From Desmodus rotundus (taxonomy: Eukaryota > Chordata > Mammalia > Chiroptera > Phyllostomidae), in the NCBI RefSeq assembly GCF_022682495.2, contig NC_071392.1:57995459-58059458 (forward strand): a stretch of DNA of 64,000 nt, read 5' to 3'. The translations under genes and the position numbers were made by a program. Positions 50,831-62,295 of the stretch are shown here, piece after piece. Each line of letters begins with the position of its first letter. Position 1 is the stretch's first letter. The notes below the pieces were generated by a model. It saw only the letters and a list, made by a program, of their open reading frames with translations, ran no database searches and was not told the origin of the DNA.

Positions 50831-51880
50831 GAATGATGAGGCTCATACTCTAGACAAGGTGCAATGGCTGGAAACAGTGCCTGCTGGCTCATCAAGAAAA
50901 GAAGTAGCCCAATGGCTACACTTTTCCCTCTTACATGCTGGGTAGAAGACCATGTGGTCTATGATAAAAGCTTGGGGGTTACCTGTCACTTTAGCAGAGG
51001 TACAGGAATCTTGTGAGACCTGTGTTGTCTACTCACAAGAGCATCCCCAGAGGCCTCTGGGAACTACTGGGCAGATGGTATGGGGACGAGTATTGCTGAC
51101 CCGGTGGCAAGTTAATGTGACTGGACCCCTACCTAGTTCAGAGGGGTTTAAGTATGCAATCACGTGTGTGGACACGGCCACCAGACTCTTGGCTGCATAC
51201 CTGGCATGCCACCTGGATCAAAAAGTGGTGATTGCTGCTCTGGAGCACTTATGCTCCACCTTTGGGAGACCCTTGGTTATTGGAAGTGATCGGTGGACAC
51301 ACTTTACAGGGTCCTTGGTGAAACAATGGGCCCAAGACATGCAAATTGCCTGGAAGTTCCATGTGGCCTATCACCCCCAAGCTGCTGGGATGATTGAATG
51401 GCATAATGGCTTATTGAAGCAAAGCCTGCAAGCCATGGCTGCCACCCTTACATGGGGGGATGTGGGGGCTGGATGAAATGCTTATGGACTGTCCTCCCAA
51501 CTCTAAATGAGAAGATTCGGAGCGGGTGGCCAGCACCGGTGGAAGTGTTACTCCACCAGACTGCAGCTCCAATTCAGCTACAAGTACAGACTAGGGAAGC
51601 TTCGCTAAAACCAGAAATGGGGGACCAAGGAAACACTCTGTTGCCTGCACCTGAGGGCCTGGAGCATGGACAAATGGCCACTTGGACATGGCCTAGGGAG
51701 ATAAAGGACCCCCACATGCATTGGGTGGCTCTTGTTGCCCCTTGGGAACAAGGGGTGGAGAGAAACTTGCAAATAGTACCCTGGAGGATTGGGACATGGC
51801 CCCCAATCTTAAGGGTGACATACCCAGGGCCAGCAGACCATGAAACACTTCTTCACAACTCCTTTGTGATATCCCTATGA
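50830..51880 (+). pseudogene. pol: Retroviral integrase remnant with a 174-codon open part
   Basis: The frame 50952-51476 is open and covers the end of the zinc-binding region (SCETCVVYSQEHPQ, Cys pair) and the catalytic core. The core keeps the second Asp in IGSDRWTHF and the Glu in GMIEWHNG with exactly 35 residues between. The first catalytic Asp position, in WQVNVTGP, is Asn. The C-terminal part continues at 51452-51880 in another frame. Integrase inserts viral DNA into the host chromosome; this one has lost a key residue and its C-terminal junction. Confidence 0.88.
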
Positions 51881-53130
51881 CCCATTATGACTTCTCCACT
51901 CTTATTGCAAGTAGGTGCTGCATCCCCAGCCGAGGTGAGAAAAGTATGGTATTTGTGCCCAGGGAGGCCCCCTCTGCCAGCCACTGTCTTGTCAACCAGA
52001 AACTTGCTTGTATCTTGCTTGAGGGTTGTGATTTGCCATTGTTAGTAGCAATAACTGTTTTGTCTTTCTGCCCCTAGAGTACAAACTACCACCCTAGTTG
52101 ACTGGGTACATACCTATGGCTCAGTGGCTAACCAATCAGTGTGCTGGATCTACACTGAATCCCCTTAGCACAGCTGCTGGCCTCCCACTGTGCATCTCTC
52201 TGGCTTCCATTGCAAATTGGATTTGATTATGACACCAGTGGAACAGTGCACATTCCTTGTGGAACACAACCTGGACCAACATCTACACTGGGGTGGAGCA
52301 ATGGTCTGACCAGCCTCGGCCATTAGTCAGGTACTCCATATGGGATGACTCGGCTTGGCTCATGGCTGAGTCCATGGACTTGGCTGAACCAGCCCCCCTC
52401 TGTATTGAAAACTTCAAAGGACAAGCCCAAGCAGGCTGGACTACAACGGGTCTGGGTTGGAAGCATACTCTTAGCATTACTGGCAGGCGCAGAATAACAC
52501 GTGGGCTGCAGTTCCCACTGGGGCCCTCTGGATGTATGGCTAACATGGGTGACCTTACTTGCCTAGAAATTGGACTTGCCATTGTACCTGGGGGTGGCCT
52601 TATGTGCCTGTCCAAGTTCATAAAACTCTTGTGAACTGGCCAATTGGGAAGCATTTAAGGCGGGACACCGGGTAAAGCATACCCTTGATGGTACTACCCA
52701 TTAGCCATTCTTTCTCCTCAAGGTGCTTCTATAGTCACTAAGGCTGAGATAACTGCTTTGGCTTTGTACCCTGCTCCTGCATCAAATGCAACGCATGATT
52801 CCTTGAGCCTCTTAAATGAGGCAGTGTATTGAGAAAAGTTGCCCTACAAAATAGCATGGCCTTAGACATGCTCGCTGCATCACAAGGCAGGGTACGTGCC
52901 CTAGTTGGGGCTGAATGCTGTGTGTACACTCCAGATGTCCATCACAATGTTAGCCACGGTCTACAGGCATTAACTTGTGAGACCCATGCTATCGAACACC
53001 TTCCCCTGCAGGAATGACGGGCATTCTTAACTCCTGAATGGTGGTGGGACCTTGCTGTCTTGGGCAGCAGTGCTTGTGTTCTGGTTGCTTGTTGTTGCAG
53101 CGTGTACTGCTACTGCAGCATTTGGGTGCA
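51881..53130 (+). pseudogene. env: Retroviral env remnant
   Basis: Follows integrase and precedes the 3' LTR. The surface part (about 52080-52700) shows only broken frames with several Trp/Cys-rich stretches. The frame 52829-53017 holds a transmembrane-subunit landmark: LQNSMALDMLAASQG, then ...AECC. In the usual C-x6-CC motif the first Cys is Arg here. A Leu/Val/Cys-rich segment that could be the membrane anchor lies near 53040-53130 in a shifted frame. Stops and frameshifts leave no usable envelope gene. Confidence 0.75.
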
Positions 53131-53214
53131 GGGCTCTGCCCTGCTTGCTAAGGGACCCTTGCAGAAGACATCCCTTACACAGATTATATGGTGAGGAACC
53201 CTGAAGTGGTGGAA

Positions 53215-53767
53215 TGTAGGGAAAACGGAGTCAGTCAGGCTCCCTCACTCAGATATCCCAGGAACTGGGACTTAGCAGTGTTTCTATAACTGTGCTTAAT
53301 GGCTCACATGTGTGGAATCAAGGTCTGTTATATAACCAGTGATAGTCTATGCTGGCACCCAGCCGGCTTTGTATGCACTTAGTAGCGTATTTTTTGGACC
53401 ATAAGAGGCATCTAGATTTTAGAGGAGGAAAAATAGAAAACAAAATTTTGAAGCAAAAAATGTTGTAAAATATTTAATAACATAAATAACATAATATTTC
53501 ACCAATGTAAATGTGAGCTACATTCGGACTATAAGATGCACCCCCACTTTCCTCCCAAATTTGTGGGGTGTGTCTTATAGTCCAAAAAATATGGTATATG
53601 AAAGAGTCAGAATTTTCCTCGGTGCAACTCATGGCTTGCACTTGTGTGTGGATAGCGCCACCACAGAATAAAGGCCTGTCAGACTTCCTGACATATCCGG
53701 CATTTTCTTCAGTCTCGTGTGAACCTGCCTGGCCTTGAACAACTGCAGGACAGGAGTATTTGGGGCA
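53215..53767 (+). repeat. 3' LTR of the provirus, interrupted by a MITE
   Basis: Matches the 5' LTR with many substitutions. Its polyadenylation signal is aataaa at 53667-53672. The MITE (53385-53594) lies exactly at the TATA-box position of the LTR. A purine-rich stretch (gaagtggtggaa, 53203-53214) precedes it as a plausible polypurine tract. The LTR ends within about 45 bp of the COA1 poly(A) signals. Confidence 0.82.
53385..53594. mobile_element. Tc1/mariner-like MITE in the 3' LTR
   Basis: A 210 bp non-coding element with terminal inverted repeats of about 25 bp: the left end reads 'cgtattttttggaccataag' and the reverse complement of the right end 'catattttttggactataag'. It is bounded by TA at 53383-53384 and 53595-53596; the 5' LTR has a single TA at this place (cacttagtatata). 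The 2 bp TA duplication points to Tc1/mariner mobilisation. No transposase is present. Confidence 0.87.
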
Positions 53768-53809
53768 GCAAACAAAATGAGGTGAGAACAAGTAAAATTC
53801 AAAAAAGAT

Positions 53810-53833
53810 TTTATTGATACTGATGATTTTATT
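53810..53833 (-). terminator. COA1 polyadenylation signals
   Basis: Two AATAAA hexamers on the minus strand (53833-53828 and 53815-53810) about 235-255 bases after the COA1 stop codon. Cleavage would be expected near 53785-53800, so the downstream element would lie in or against the provirus LTR. Confidence 0.7.
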
Positions 53834-54066
53834 CTGGGTTTTTGTACAGAGAACTTTCAAATAATTATAAACTTAGAGTAAACATTTGTCTGATTAAATA
53901 AAACCTTAATAGCATTCCTTATGGTCAAATTAGAATTAAAACAAAATTATCAGATACCAGCACATAAAATCATCCCTCTGATGGCTGGAAAACTGAATCA
54001 AAGTCATGGAGGGTACATGTTAATGAGGGTAGGCTATGCTTGGAGAAAGCTGGGTCTTTTCAATAT

Positions 54067-54166
54067 TTACTCCTTGTTTACTTCATCACCATTCTCCTCT
54101 CGGAGCTTGAATATGGGAATCTGCTGACCATCCTTGAGCTTTAAGAAGACCTCTTGAAGGTGCCAC
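54067..54166 (-). CDS. COA1: COA1 last coding exon
   Basis: 100 bases, acceptor tctatcag. It completes Arg and encodes WHLQEVFLKLKDGQQIPIFK, then LREENGDEVNKE and TAA. The 3'UTR follows to about 53795. Confidence 0.93.
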
Positions 54167-57100
54167 CTGATAGAAACCAAAAGTAATCCAGAAAACACTG
54201 GCAAATAACATGGTCATAAAGGAAATAAAGCTCTGGCCAGACAGTTCAGTTGGTTGGAGCATCGTCCCAATATGCCATGGTTGAAGGTTGGGTCCCCAGT
54301 CAGAGAATATGCAAGAATCGATCAATGAATGCATAAATAAATAAATGGAACAGCAAATCAATGTTTCTCTCTAAAATTAATAAAAAAGTAAAAAATGTAG
54401 TTGTTTGAATACTGTCTTCAAATTTTAAACGCTCTTTTATGATATAACTTTAGGTTTACATAAAGTTTTAACATGTTATTATAGGCTCTCATTATTTAAC
54501 CAGCATCATTGTTGAGGCAAGTTTAACAGTAAAAGGCTGATGGGTGAATTGAAAGGGCATCAGGAAAGAGAAGGAGTACCTTATTCCCCATTTCCTAATT
54601 CACTCTGACCTTTAATTAGTGGAGGCCAACTCCTCCACTAATCCCAGGCTTTGGAGTCAGTGAACCTAGGGGTAGGCAGGCATATAGGAGCTGCCTAAGG
54701 GCGGTCCATCGCTTTTGTCCTACGGAATTACAACACATCCTGGCCAAATAGCTAACATCTCTGAGAGAAGCTTGGCAGGAGTGCTGAGTGAATACAGCTA
54801 TTGGCAATGAGAAAAGGAAAACAAATTAATGGGGTGGGAAGCTTATATAAAGAATGTGTTGTACAATCCTAGAACAGGAAACCATGTCTTTATTTGTAAT
54901 GATTGAGGCAGCAGTTTTAGAAGCTGTAACATTATCAAAACCAACACTATACCTGGTAAATTCTTGAAATTCAGTAGAGTAAGGAGTGGATAATCTGGCA
55001 GATTGCACTGGATAAAATGTCTGGACTAAGCTAAGAGCCAAAACACTGGCTTGCTGCCCAGGCTGTGAAACTTTTCAAACTTTGAAGAAGTACTTCTTAT
55101 TACCAAAATTATGTAACTAAAAATGAAAATGGGAATCAGGATTGTTTCCATCAGAAGGTTCTTCTGTTCCTCCATACCCACCCATTTTCCCATAATACCT
55201 GTGAAAGGGGGCATCTCTGGATGAGGTAACATAGAGATGGCCCGCTGACCTGGATCCAGAGACGGGAATCTTCAACTGTGGGTATAAAATGAGATATGTT
55301 GCTGTCCTCTTCAGAGATGACAGAATGATACTTTCTAGAGTTAACCCTACAAAAACTAGTGAAAAACCTGGAGAATTCACCTGGTTTTCTATCTGGCTTC
55401 CTCCAAATGTTCTGCCTCTCTTTGGATGGTTTGGTGAGGTCAAGGGCAGCCCTCTTATTTGGCAAGGAGACCTTATGTGCCAAACTAAATGCTCTGAGAA
55501 CTTGCAATGATTATTTAAAAATCCAGTTAAAAAAGAACAAACTACTGGCACATGCAAAAACATGGATAGATATCAAGAACATGCTACGTGAAAGAGCCTT
55601 ACCCAACAGTCTATAATGCATGATTCCATGTTCTAGAACAGGTTAAAGTACACTGGGAAAAAATATCAGAAAAGTGATTGCCTCTCCTGGGGCTGGAGGA
55701 TGTGAGAAGGGACCAACTGGGAATAGCATGAGCAAATTGTAGGGTAATGGGAACTGTCTACATCTAGATGAGGGTTTGCAGTGTACTTGTTAAAAATCAA
55801 ACTGTACACTTAAATTTGTACCTTACACAGAATGTAAATTTTACCTCAAAAAGGGGGCTATAAACAAATATTAAAATCTAGTTAAATGATATGCATGCTT
55901 ATGTGTGTGAAGTATATGAATGTCTGAAAATAAAGTGTTCATGGAAAATAAGAAATATGGCTAAATGAATAGGTATGGGGTAAAACAAATAGAGCAAAAT
56001 ACTAATTGTAGAACCCACGTAGCTACTATATGGGTTCCACAGCATATATTATTTTATTTTTTCTGTATGTTTAAAACTTTTCATAATAAAGTAGAAAAAA
56101 AAAAGACAAAAAAATCCATTGTTTAAAACAGGAAACTATTACCAGCAAATTGGTACATACTTTGACCTGGACCATAAAGACAGGCTTTAAGGAAAATATA
56201 TAAAGTCTCATTTGGGAAAGACAAGATCTTGGTTAGTTCGTCTTCACTAGTCACCACAGGCTGGGCTCATAACATGTGGATGGGTGTTGTCCAGATGCCA
56301 CCATGCCCTGAACCTGGGGAATCAGCATGGGAACCTGAGAAAGCTGGTAGGTGTTTGCTAATGTTTCTCCATTTAGAAAAGTATTGAATGCAATAGTTTT
56401 TGTTTCTCAGTGAAAACTGAAGAAATTTGAGCCTTGTGAAGGGGACACAATGTTGTAACAAGGCCATCATAAGGCATTTCCCAGGGTAACTCCCTGTGCC
56501 TTTGACAGGCAAAGGTACTTTCATGGGTTAAAAGATGGTATATCTCACCCACAGCAAATTGCCACCAAGAGAAAGAACTGCTTTGGTACACACACATTTG
56601 TGTTTTCCAAAATTCTCTCATTTATTTAAATATACTTTAAAGAAGACAGACTTGGGGATGGTGGTTCCATACCCTAAGTCACACTAAAGTGATTCCTTAG
56701 AGTTCCATTTCTGGAATCAAGCTACAGCTCTTCTCAGGGGACTATAAAATTAAGCAACAAAGTACATATTGAGCATTTCTTGGTTCTAAAAGAAAACCAA
56801 AAATAGGGGTGGTGATAAAAGGGCAGAAGTAGGATTTTGTATAACAGCAAACACAAAGGGATCAATGTCTCAACTTTGGACAGTTGTGTCTCCACTGGGG
56901 GATGAGGTACTTTAGACTGGTTTCTTCACTGCCTAGACTTTGCCAAAGAGTAAAGCAGGAGTGTCTGGTAAACCAACATGTTGGCAGTTGACTATTGTAC
57001 ATAGTTGGTAGTTGAATAGTGCATGTATGACATAGTCTGTGAAAAAAATACTTCAATATGACAACTACCTCATAAACAAGTGAAACTTCTTACCTCTGAA

Positions 57101-60100
57101 CAAAATAAAGAAACTACAAATAGGTGCTCTGGGATAAAATGGCCTGTGTTACATATAGGCATCCTTATAAATAGCTGATGGTAAGGGAAGTGAAGAACCC
57201 TAATCAAATGCCAAACATACTTCACCAACTGGAAGATCAAAGGAAGGGACAACAGATGGGTCTGGGTCCTTGAACTCCTGTCACTACAGTGTCAAACTGT
57301 TCAGCAGCAGCAGCTGAGGCCAGTACCCAGCACCATAGCCAACAATGTCACAGTACTAACCAAGGGCCCTGGCCTGCAGGGCTGGAAGAAGCCCTCTCAG
57401 CAGCAGCCAGGACGACTGAGCCAAAGTGAAAGCTGGGACTGAGCAGAGAAGGTTCCCCACTAACATCATCTTGGTGTTAACCACTCATTGGATCACCAGA
57501 TCAGAGAACTGATGCTGCATCAACCTGCCCATCAGCAAAGGTGCTTGCCAGCTTGAACACCAAAGTCGGGCCCCTGAATTCTGTGCTAGGTGACACTGTG
57601 AATAGCAAGACCCAATCTTTGGAATTTCAGAGCTCTTGTGCTTGTGGAGATCCAGCCAAGAAAACAGAGATGGTGAAACACAGAGGAGCCACACCGTATG
57701 ATGTGAGGGATATAAACGCAAGAGAAATACACAGAGCAATCTGGCTCAGAGCAGGCACTCAGTACATGTTCACCCCTTCCCTTTTCTCCTCAGGTTCCCT
57801 TTCTCACTTAATGGCTTCGTCTTTCCACTCACCGATGGTAGTAGCATCACCTTTGACCTGCCCCGCTCCTGCTATAAAACTGTTACCAAGTCCTATCACC
57901 TGCAAAATGCAACTGCCTTCATATCCATCTCTCATTTCTCTAGGCCACAGCTCTGGTTCATGCTTTCACCACTGTATACCCACATGGCCACACTACTCTC
58001 CTAAAGGCTTCTAGTCCCTAAGTATTTCCAATCTGAATGAATTCATCTTGTTTTAAAACCAAATCAATTAGACTTGGGGAAGGGTGGGACCCTGCCTCCT
58101 CTGCCCATCCCAGCATCTGTGTGCTGCAGCCTCTAGCAAGGAAAGTACACATAGATGTGGGTATTAATCAACATCTTAAAAGAGAAAGAAAAAGAAAAAC
58201 AGATCAAATATTTATGAGAATACTTGAGCATGAATTGCTATTGCAGTTAAAAAATCCAATAAAACTATTTCTATGATAATTAAAAAATAATAAAAAATAA
58301 ACTAGACAGAGCATCACACTTTTATTCTCAAAATACTTCAGAGCTTTTGCTGACCACAGAATCAAATGTGTATACTTCACACAATGAGGTTGCAGCCCTT
58401 TAGTTGCCCTGCCCATCCTACCTGACTACACCCTGCCTCAACAGCCTGCAGCTATACTGAGGTCACACTGGAGGGAACACAGTGAGACGCCTTCCTAGGT
58501 ATGCTGCTCCTCATTCTGGCATTCCTTTCCTTTAGCAAATCTTCTAGCCCACTAACCACTCCATTCAGGCCTCGACTATTGCATTTGTTTCACCCTGTCT
58601 TAATCTGGAGTTTTAAACTATTAACTTCCCTGAAAGCTTCCTGCATCTCTGTATTTCCCACACAGCTTAGAATCACTTTTCTATCTCAGAATGTATCAAT
58701 ACATACTTATTAAACAGAACAACAAATGCATTTTATATTTAGGTGAGTTTTAACAGCTGACTTATAAAAGAAGATACAATATAGTTGGAAAAAGTGGACT
58801 GGCATTCTATGCAATCAATGTAAATCGATAAGCTTTAAAACTAAATTTAAATAAGCTCTTTACATTTGAATGAGAGTTCATGAGTTGTAGATATCAAGTT
58901 TAAAGCTGAAGTAAGTGGTGGCTAACTACTACTAGTTATTTCTTAATCAGTTAAAGATAGAGGCTTGAGCACAAACATAGCATTCCCTGCCACATCAATT
59001 GTCCAGAAAAGAAAAAAAATGAAAATAAATTTTTCTAAAATTTTTTAAAAGGTCCCAAATAATCCCTAGTGACAGTTTCACATGGTAGCTTTACCTATCC
59101 CACATCCTTACTCCAGCTTCTTCCCAGACACTCTCTGGATTCTGGTGGCCCCCTCCTCTCCTTCAGCAGGCACCTAGCCTATAATTCTCTGGGGGGAGCA
59201 TGTTACCTGGGCATCAGCAATGTCCACGAAGTTGTACTTGTCAGTGAGTTGAAGATAGTGAATGTTGAGAGGAGTGCCCAGAGCTTCCAGAGCCTCAGAG
59301 TGGCTATGCAGCTGCTCCAATGCCAACTGGTAATAGGAAGCCTTGGAAAAAGTTTCTAAGTGGGAAAGACAATTGTTTTATTTTTGCTTTTCTTTATTGA
59401 ACTTGGTCAGGTAGACTCTCTGTAGAAAGTTAAATGATACAATTCATGTGCAACAGGGAAACAGAAACAAATATGAAATTTATGGATGGAAGAATAAGGG
59501 ACAACCTACTCTAAACTATCCATTTTAGAAACTCCAAAACCAAAGTCTACAAAGTCAGGATCTGTGGAGATGTGGCAGATGACACTAGGCAAGATACTTA
59601 ACTTTTCTGTGCCTCAATTTTTTCATTTCTTATTTCTTCATCTAAGGCAGGAGTGTCAAACTCATTTTCACCAGGGACCACATCAGCCTGGCAGTTGCTT
59701 CAAAGGGCCTAATATAATTTCAACTCCTTAACAGTTACGGACTAGTTACATTTATACAATCCTAAAATTACATTCAGCCCTTTGAAGGCAACCATGAGGC
59801 TGATGTGGCCCCCAGTGAAAATGAGTTTGAACCCCTGATAAGGGGTTTGATCAGATCTTCACTAATGCTCCTCTGGTTCTCAGGACCTAAGATACTATGA
59901 TTTGCTAAAAGTGACAATGCTAGTTCAAGGCAGAGGTGGGGCCAGATCTATGACTAACTTCTAAACACTGCTTCTTCCACTTAGATGAAGGTCCTGATCA
60001 ACCAGCATAAAATAGACCATAACATCAATAACAAGAAAAGCCGAAGGCCCGAAATTGGACATTAAAATGTTAGTTTTCAAGTTTACAGATTTATGCCGAC

Positions 60101-62287
60101 ATTTTATGCAGATAAAACTTATAACTTGCTTTGTTTCAGGAACTTTTCTTGGCCCAAAGTGTAATAGGAACTCCAGGAAACATCTCCCTAAAGGTATAAG
60201 GTACTAGGCAGAAACAAAAGTAGGCTTCCCAAGAAAGGTTTTTGGCTTGACATGAAAAAGCTTCCCTCTTATATATCCAACCACATAAATGAAAGGGAAA
60301 AGCACTTTGAGCCTAAAGAGGCAAAAGAAAAGATCCCCTCCTGTTCTGCTTCTCAGGAGTACAACTGTAGGGGATGCTATTGATGCAGGAACTCAAGAAT
60401 TGGAAAATTTTAGTTTTAAGTAATGATTAGTAAGGTTAATAGGCTTAGTAATTAATTAATGCATGTAAAAAGTTATTGTTTCAGGAACTGAAGATATGAC
60501 CCACTCTGACTCCAGGAGACCACAAGCAATTTGACATTTGTGTCCCAGGAGGACAGCAAGCAATCAAGTGGTATCTGAGGCACTGTGTTCCAGGGATAGA
60601 TATTCCACAGTTCAGGACACAGATAAAGAACCAACAGTCAATGGAAGGTAGGGAATTTGCCAGACAGCAGCTTTTATCTGATTAACCTTTTCCCTCAATC
60701 CCAAAATCTTTACCTATACTTCTTTTTCCCTGAATTCCAAACCTTTTACCTATATTTTTTTCTCCTTACAAAACAGTATGGCTTGAAATGTAAGACAGTC
60801 TTTTAGGAGACATAACCCACTGTCTCCTCAGATTGCCAGCCATCTGAATATACAGCCTATAAAGATTCAATCCCTGTCTCTACTTATTGGTTCTGGTAGT
60901 GACAGGCAACATGAATGCCAACTTTTCTGGTTTCACTGTGGGAGTGAATAATGTGCCAGCCATGACAGGAAAAGGAGTAGCAGATACTGGGTCCAGACAG
61001 TTAAACTTTATTGAGGATTTCCATGCCTAGATATTGTTCTCAATATTTCATGTATCTCAATGATTCTCACCATCTCACAGGTTGTGAGATTTATTTTCAC
61101 AGGTTCACATGCATAATCACTAATATTATCCCTCATCACATAGGTAACTGAGGTCCAGAAAGGTGAAGGACTCCTCCACAAGCCACACAACTGGTCAAAA
61201 GCTAGAGCTGAGATTCAACTAGCTGGCTATAAGACCAGCTGGGCTGTCTATTGGCTGACTCCAGCTTCCTAAGGGGGAAAGGCTATGAATCTCCCAACCT
61301 GTAAAATGCACCCATTCCTGTCTTGTTTTGCCTCTACTCCTTTGACAGAAGGGAAAGTATGTTGAGCTATTCCAGTCTGAATTATCCCTGGGAATGCTCT
61401 TCCTAGGTCAGCTCTAAACTCAAGGGCCTCTGGGCCAACTGAAAGAAGGTTAGAAAGAATGGTTGGAAGGGAGACTGTGTTCTCTTTGGCTGATTGTTGG
61501 TGATTCTAATATTCTGGCAGGAAGTGAAAATGCTGCAGAGTCAGAGTGAAGAGCCAAGCTGGGAGGGCATGAAGCTTCAAAGAAAGTCGTTCTGGAAAAA
61601 AACTGCTACTGCTTCACAACTAGCAGCAACTAAATGGTCTTAAATGTTCTGGTTGCTCACAATAACTATGGCTTGTCTTTACAAATTCAAATTTCAATGC
61701 AGTGGGGCTTGAAGCCACGTCTGTCAAGATTTTGCCATCCTGGACTCTCCTTTTATTTTCTACTCTCACCAGAGACATCCCTTGCTCAAGGTCCCCTCCT
61801 TCACTACATCAACATTAAAGAACAGCAGGGCAAACAGGCTGAGAACACTTGAGAAATACAGCCAGTTTTCCCCACCTGTAAACCATCTGGTATTCCCCCT
61901 TTTCTCTGTTCTTTATATCATCTCAGATATCTTGGATCTCCTGTGCCTATCCCACTTTTTACAAGGCTTCTGGTACAAACCAATCTGGGTCTTTTTATTT
62001 AAAATTGAGGTTCCTAAGAAAATTGGGATTATACGATAAAAAGGAGGCTACAGGGAATGGAATGGTGTACTGGTTTCTAAAAATAGCCCTCTCCTACTTT
62101 CTTCTGTGCAGAAAGCATCTGAAGTATTTCCTATGATGGAGGAACACAAGGATAAGAGAGGTAGGAGGAGGCCATGCCTCAGGCAGTTTGCTGGATACTT
62201 ACTTTGTATAAGGTAATACACAAGGGCGTAGCCCCCACTAGTCATCACACTGGTAAAAAAGACCAGTTTTCCCAGAGGCACTGGCAT
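54067..62287 (-). CDS. COA1: COA1 / MITRAC15, cytochrome c oxidase assembly factor (4 coding exons)
   Basis: Exons on the minus strand: 62287-62203 (28 codons + 1 base), 59355-59207, 55275-55199, 54166-54067 with TAA at 54069-54067. All introns start GT and end AG and the joined frame is open: 136 aa. The protein has a short N-terminus, one membrane segment (about residues 8-26, LVFFTSVMTSGGYALVYYLI), then an intermembrane-space domain with LGTPLNIHYLQL, NFVDIADAQ, LKIPVSGSRSAGHLYV and QQIPIFKL. COA1 is a TIM21-related inner-membrane protein of the MITRAC complex, acting early in COX1 maturation and in complex I assembly. The human protein is 146 aa; its first dozen residues come from sequence I could not find here, so an upstream exon may exist beyond 62295. 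The start used is the Met eight bases after the exon 1 acceptor. No inactivating change is seen. Confidence 0.93.
54230..54390 (+). repeat. Diverged VES-like SINE in COA1 intron
   Basis: Starts 'gctctggccagacagttcag', with a degenerate tRNA-like part ('ggttgaaggttgggtccccag'-type B box region) and the 'aatcaatgtttctctctaaa' end followed by an A-rich tail. It is older than the copies at 42.6 and 43.0 kb. Confidence 0.75.
55199..55275 (-). CDS. COA1: COA1 third recognised coding exon
   Basis: 77 bases, acceptor tacccacag, donor GTATTA at 55198-55193. It encodes LKIPVSGSRSAGHLYV and SSRDAPFH and ends two bases into an Arg codon, matching the phase of the next exon. Confidence 0.92.
55495..56100 (+). 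mobile_element. Old L1 3' end in COA1 intron
   Basis: Contains the typical old L1 ORF2 end/3'UTR pattern: 'catggatagatatcaagaac', 'gattgcctctcctggggctg', 'actgtacacttaaatttgta' and 'aatgtaaattttacctcaaa'. It is much older than the young L1s to the left. Confidence 0.6.
56101..59206. other. COA1 intron sequence without assigned features
   Basis: About 3.1 kb of intron. I see no further exon with good splice sites, no RNA gene and no repeat that I can name with confidence. The open frame at 57541-58014 (157 codons) has no recognisable domain and no codon bias that I can see; I treat it as chance. Confidence 0.4.
59207..59355 (-). CDS. COA1: COA1 second recognised coding exon
   Basis: 149 bases, acceptor cttag, donor GTAACA at 59206-59201. 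It completes the Lys codon and adds 49 codons: KASYYQLALEQLHSHSEAL, then LGTPLNIHYLQL and NFVDIADAQ. The plus-strand frame 59069-59359 is only its shadow. Confidence 0.93.
59565..59900 (+). repeat. MIR fragment, split by the hAT MITE
   Basis: The left part (59565-59647) has the MIR-like 'gatacttaacttttctgtgc' and 'ctcaattttttcatttctta' pattern. It is cut by the palindromic element at 59648-59837. The right remainder is too decayed to be sure. Confidence 0.5.
59648..59837. mobile_element. Palindromic non-autonomous hAT element
   Basis: A 190 bp element starting 'caggagtgtcaaactcattt' and ending in the near reverse complement 'aaaatgagtttgaacccctg'. The two halves are reverse complements over nearly the whole length (e.g. 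'gccctttgaaggcaacc' versus 'ttgcttcaaagggc'). Flanking octamers atctaagg and ataagggg are only partly alike. CA..TG ends and the palindrome fit hAT MITEs common in bats. Confidence 0.85.
61000..61260 (+). repeat. MIR SINE in COA1 intron
   Basis: Decayed MIR pattern: 'aactttattgaggatttcca', 'caatgattctcaccatctca', 'aggtaactgaggtccagaaa', 'gccacacaactggtcaaaag' and 'gctgagattcaac'. Confidence 0.7.
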
Positions 62288-62295
62288 CCTGATTC
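62203..62295 (-). CDS. COA1: COA1 first recognised coding exon
   Basis: Acceptor tttctag before 62295, ATG at 62287-62285, donor GTAAGT at 62202-62197. It encodes MPVPLGKLVFFTSVM... and the membrane segment, ending after one base of a Lys codon. If a coding exon lies upstream, the eight bases before ATG would also be read (two bases completing a codon, then Ile, Arg). Confidence 0.9.

Larger units (their letters stand above)
46950..53767 (+). mobile_element. Degraded endogenous retrovirus with two LTRs
   Basis: A 6.8 kb provirus on the plus strand: 5' LTR (46950-47305), gag-like region, protease, reverse transcriptase/RNase H, integrase, env remnant, and a 3' LTR (53215-53767) that carries a MITE. 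The two LTRs differ at many positions and by indels, so the insertion is old. Pol motifs are clear, but all genes except a 174-codon integrase piece are cut by stops and frameshifts. The env transmembrane motif suggests a gamma-like or related class; the family is not assigned. A clean target-site duplication was not found. It is not capable of producing virus. Confidence 0.88.

Noticed and set aside
46950..53767. A potentially active provirus
   Set aside because: LTRs are strongly diverged, protease lacks its Asp, RT and env have stops and frameshifts, and the 3' LTR carries a MITE.
57541..58014. 157-codon plus-strand open frame as a novel gene
   Set aside because: It lies in a COA1 intron, has no recognisable domain or supporting splice sites and looks like a chance frame.
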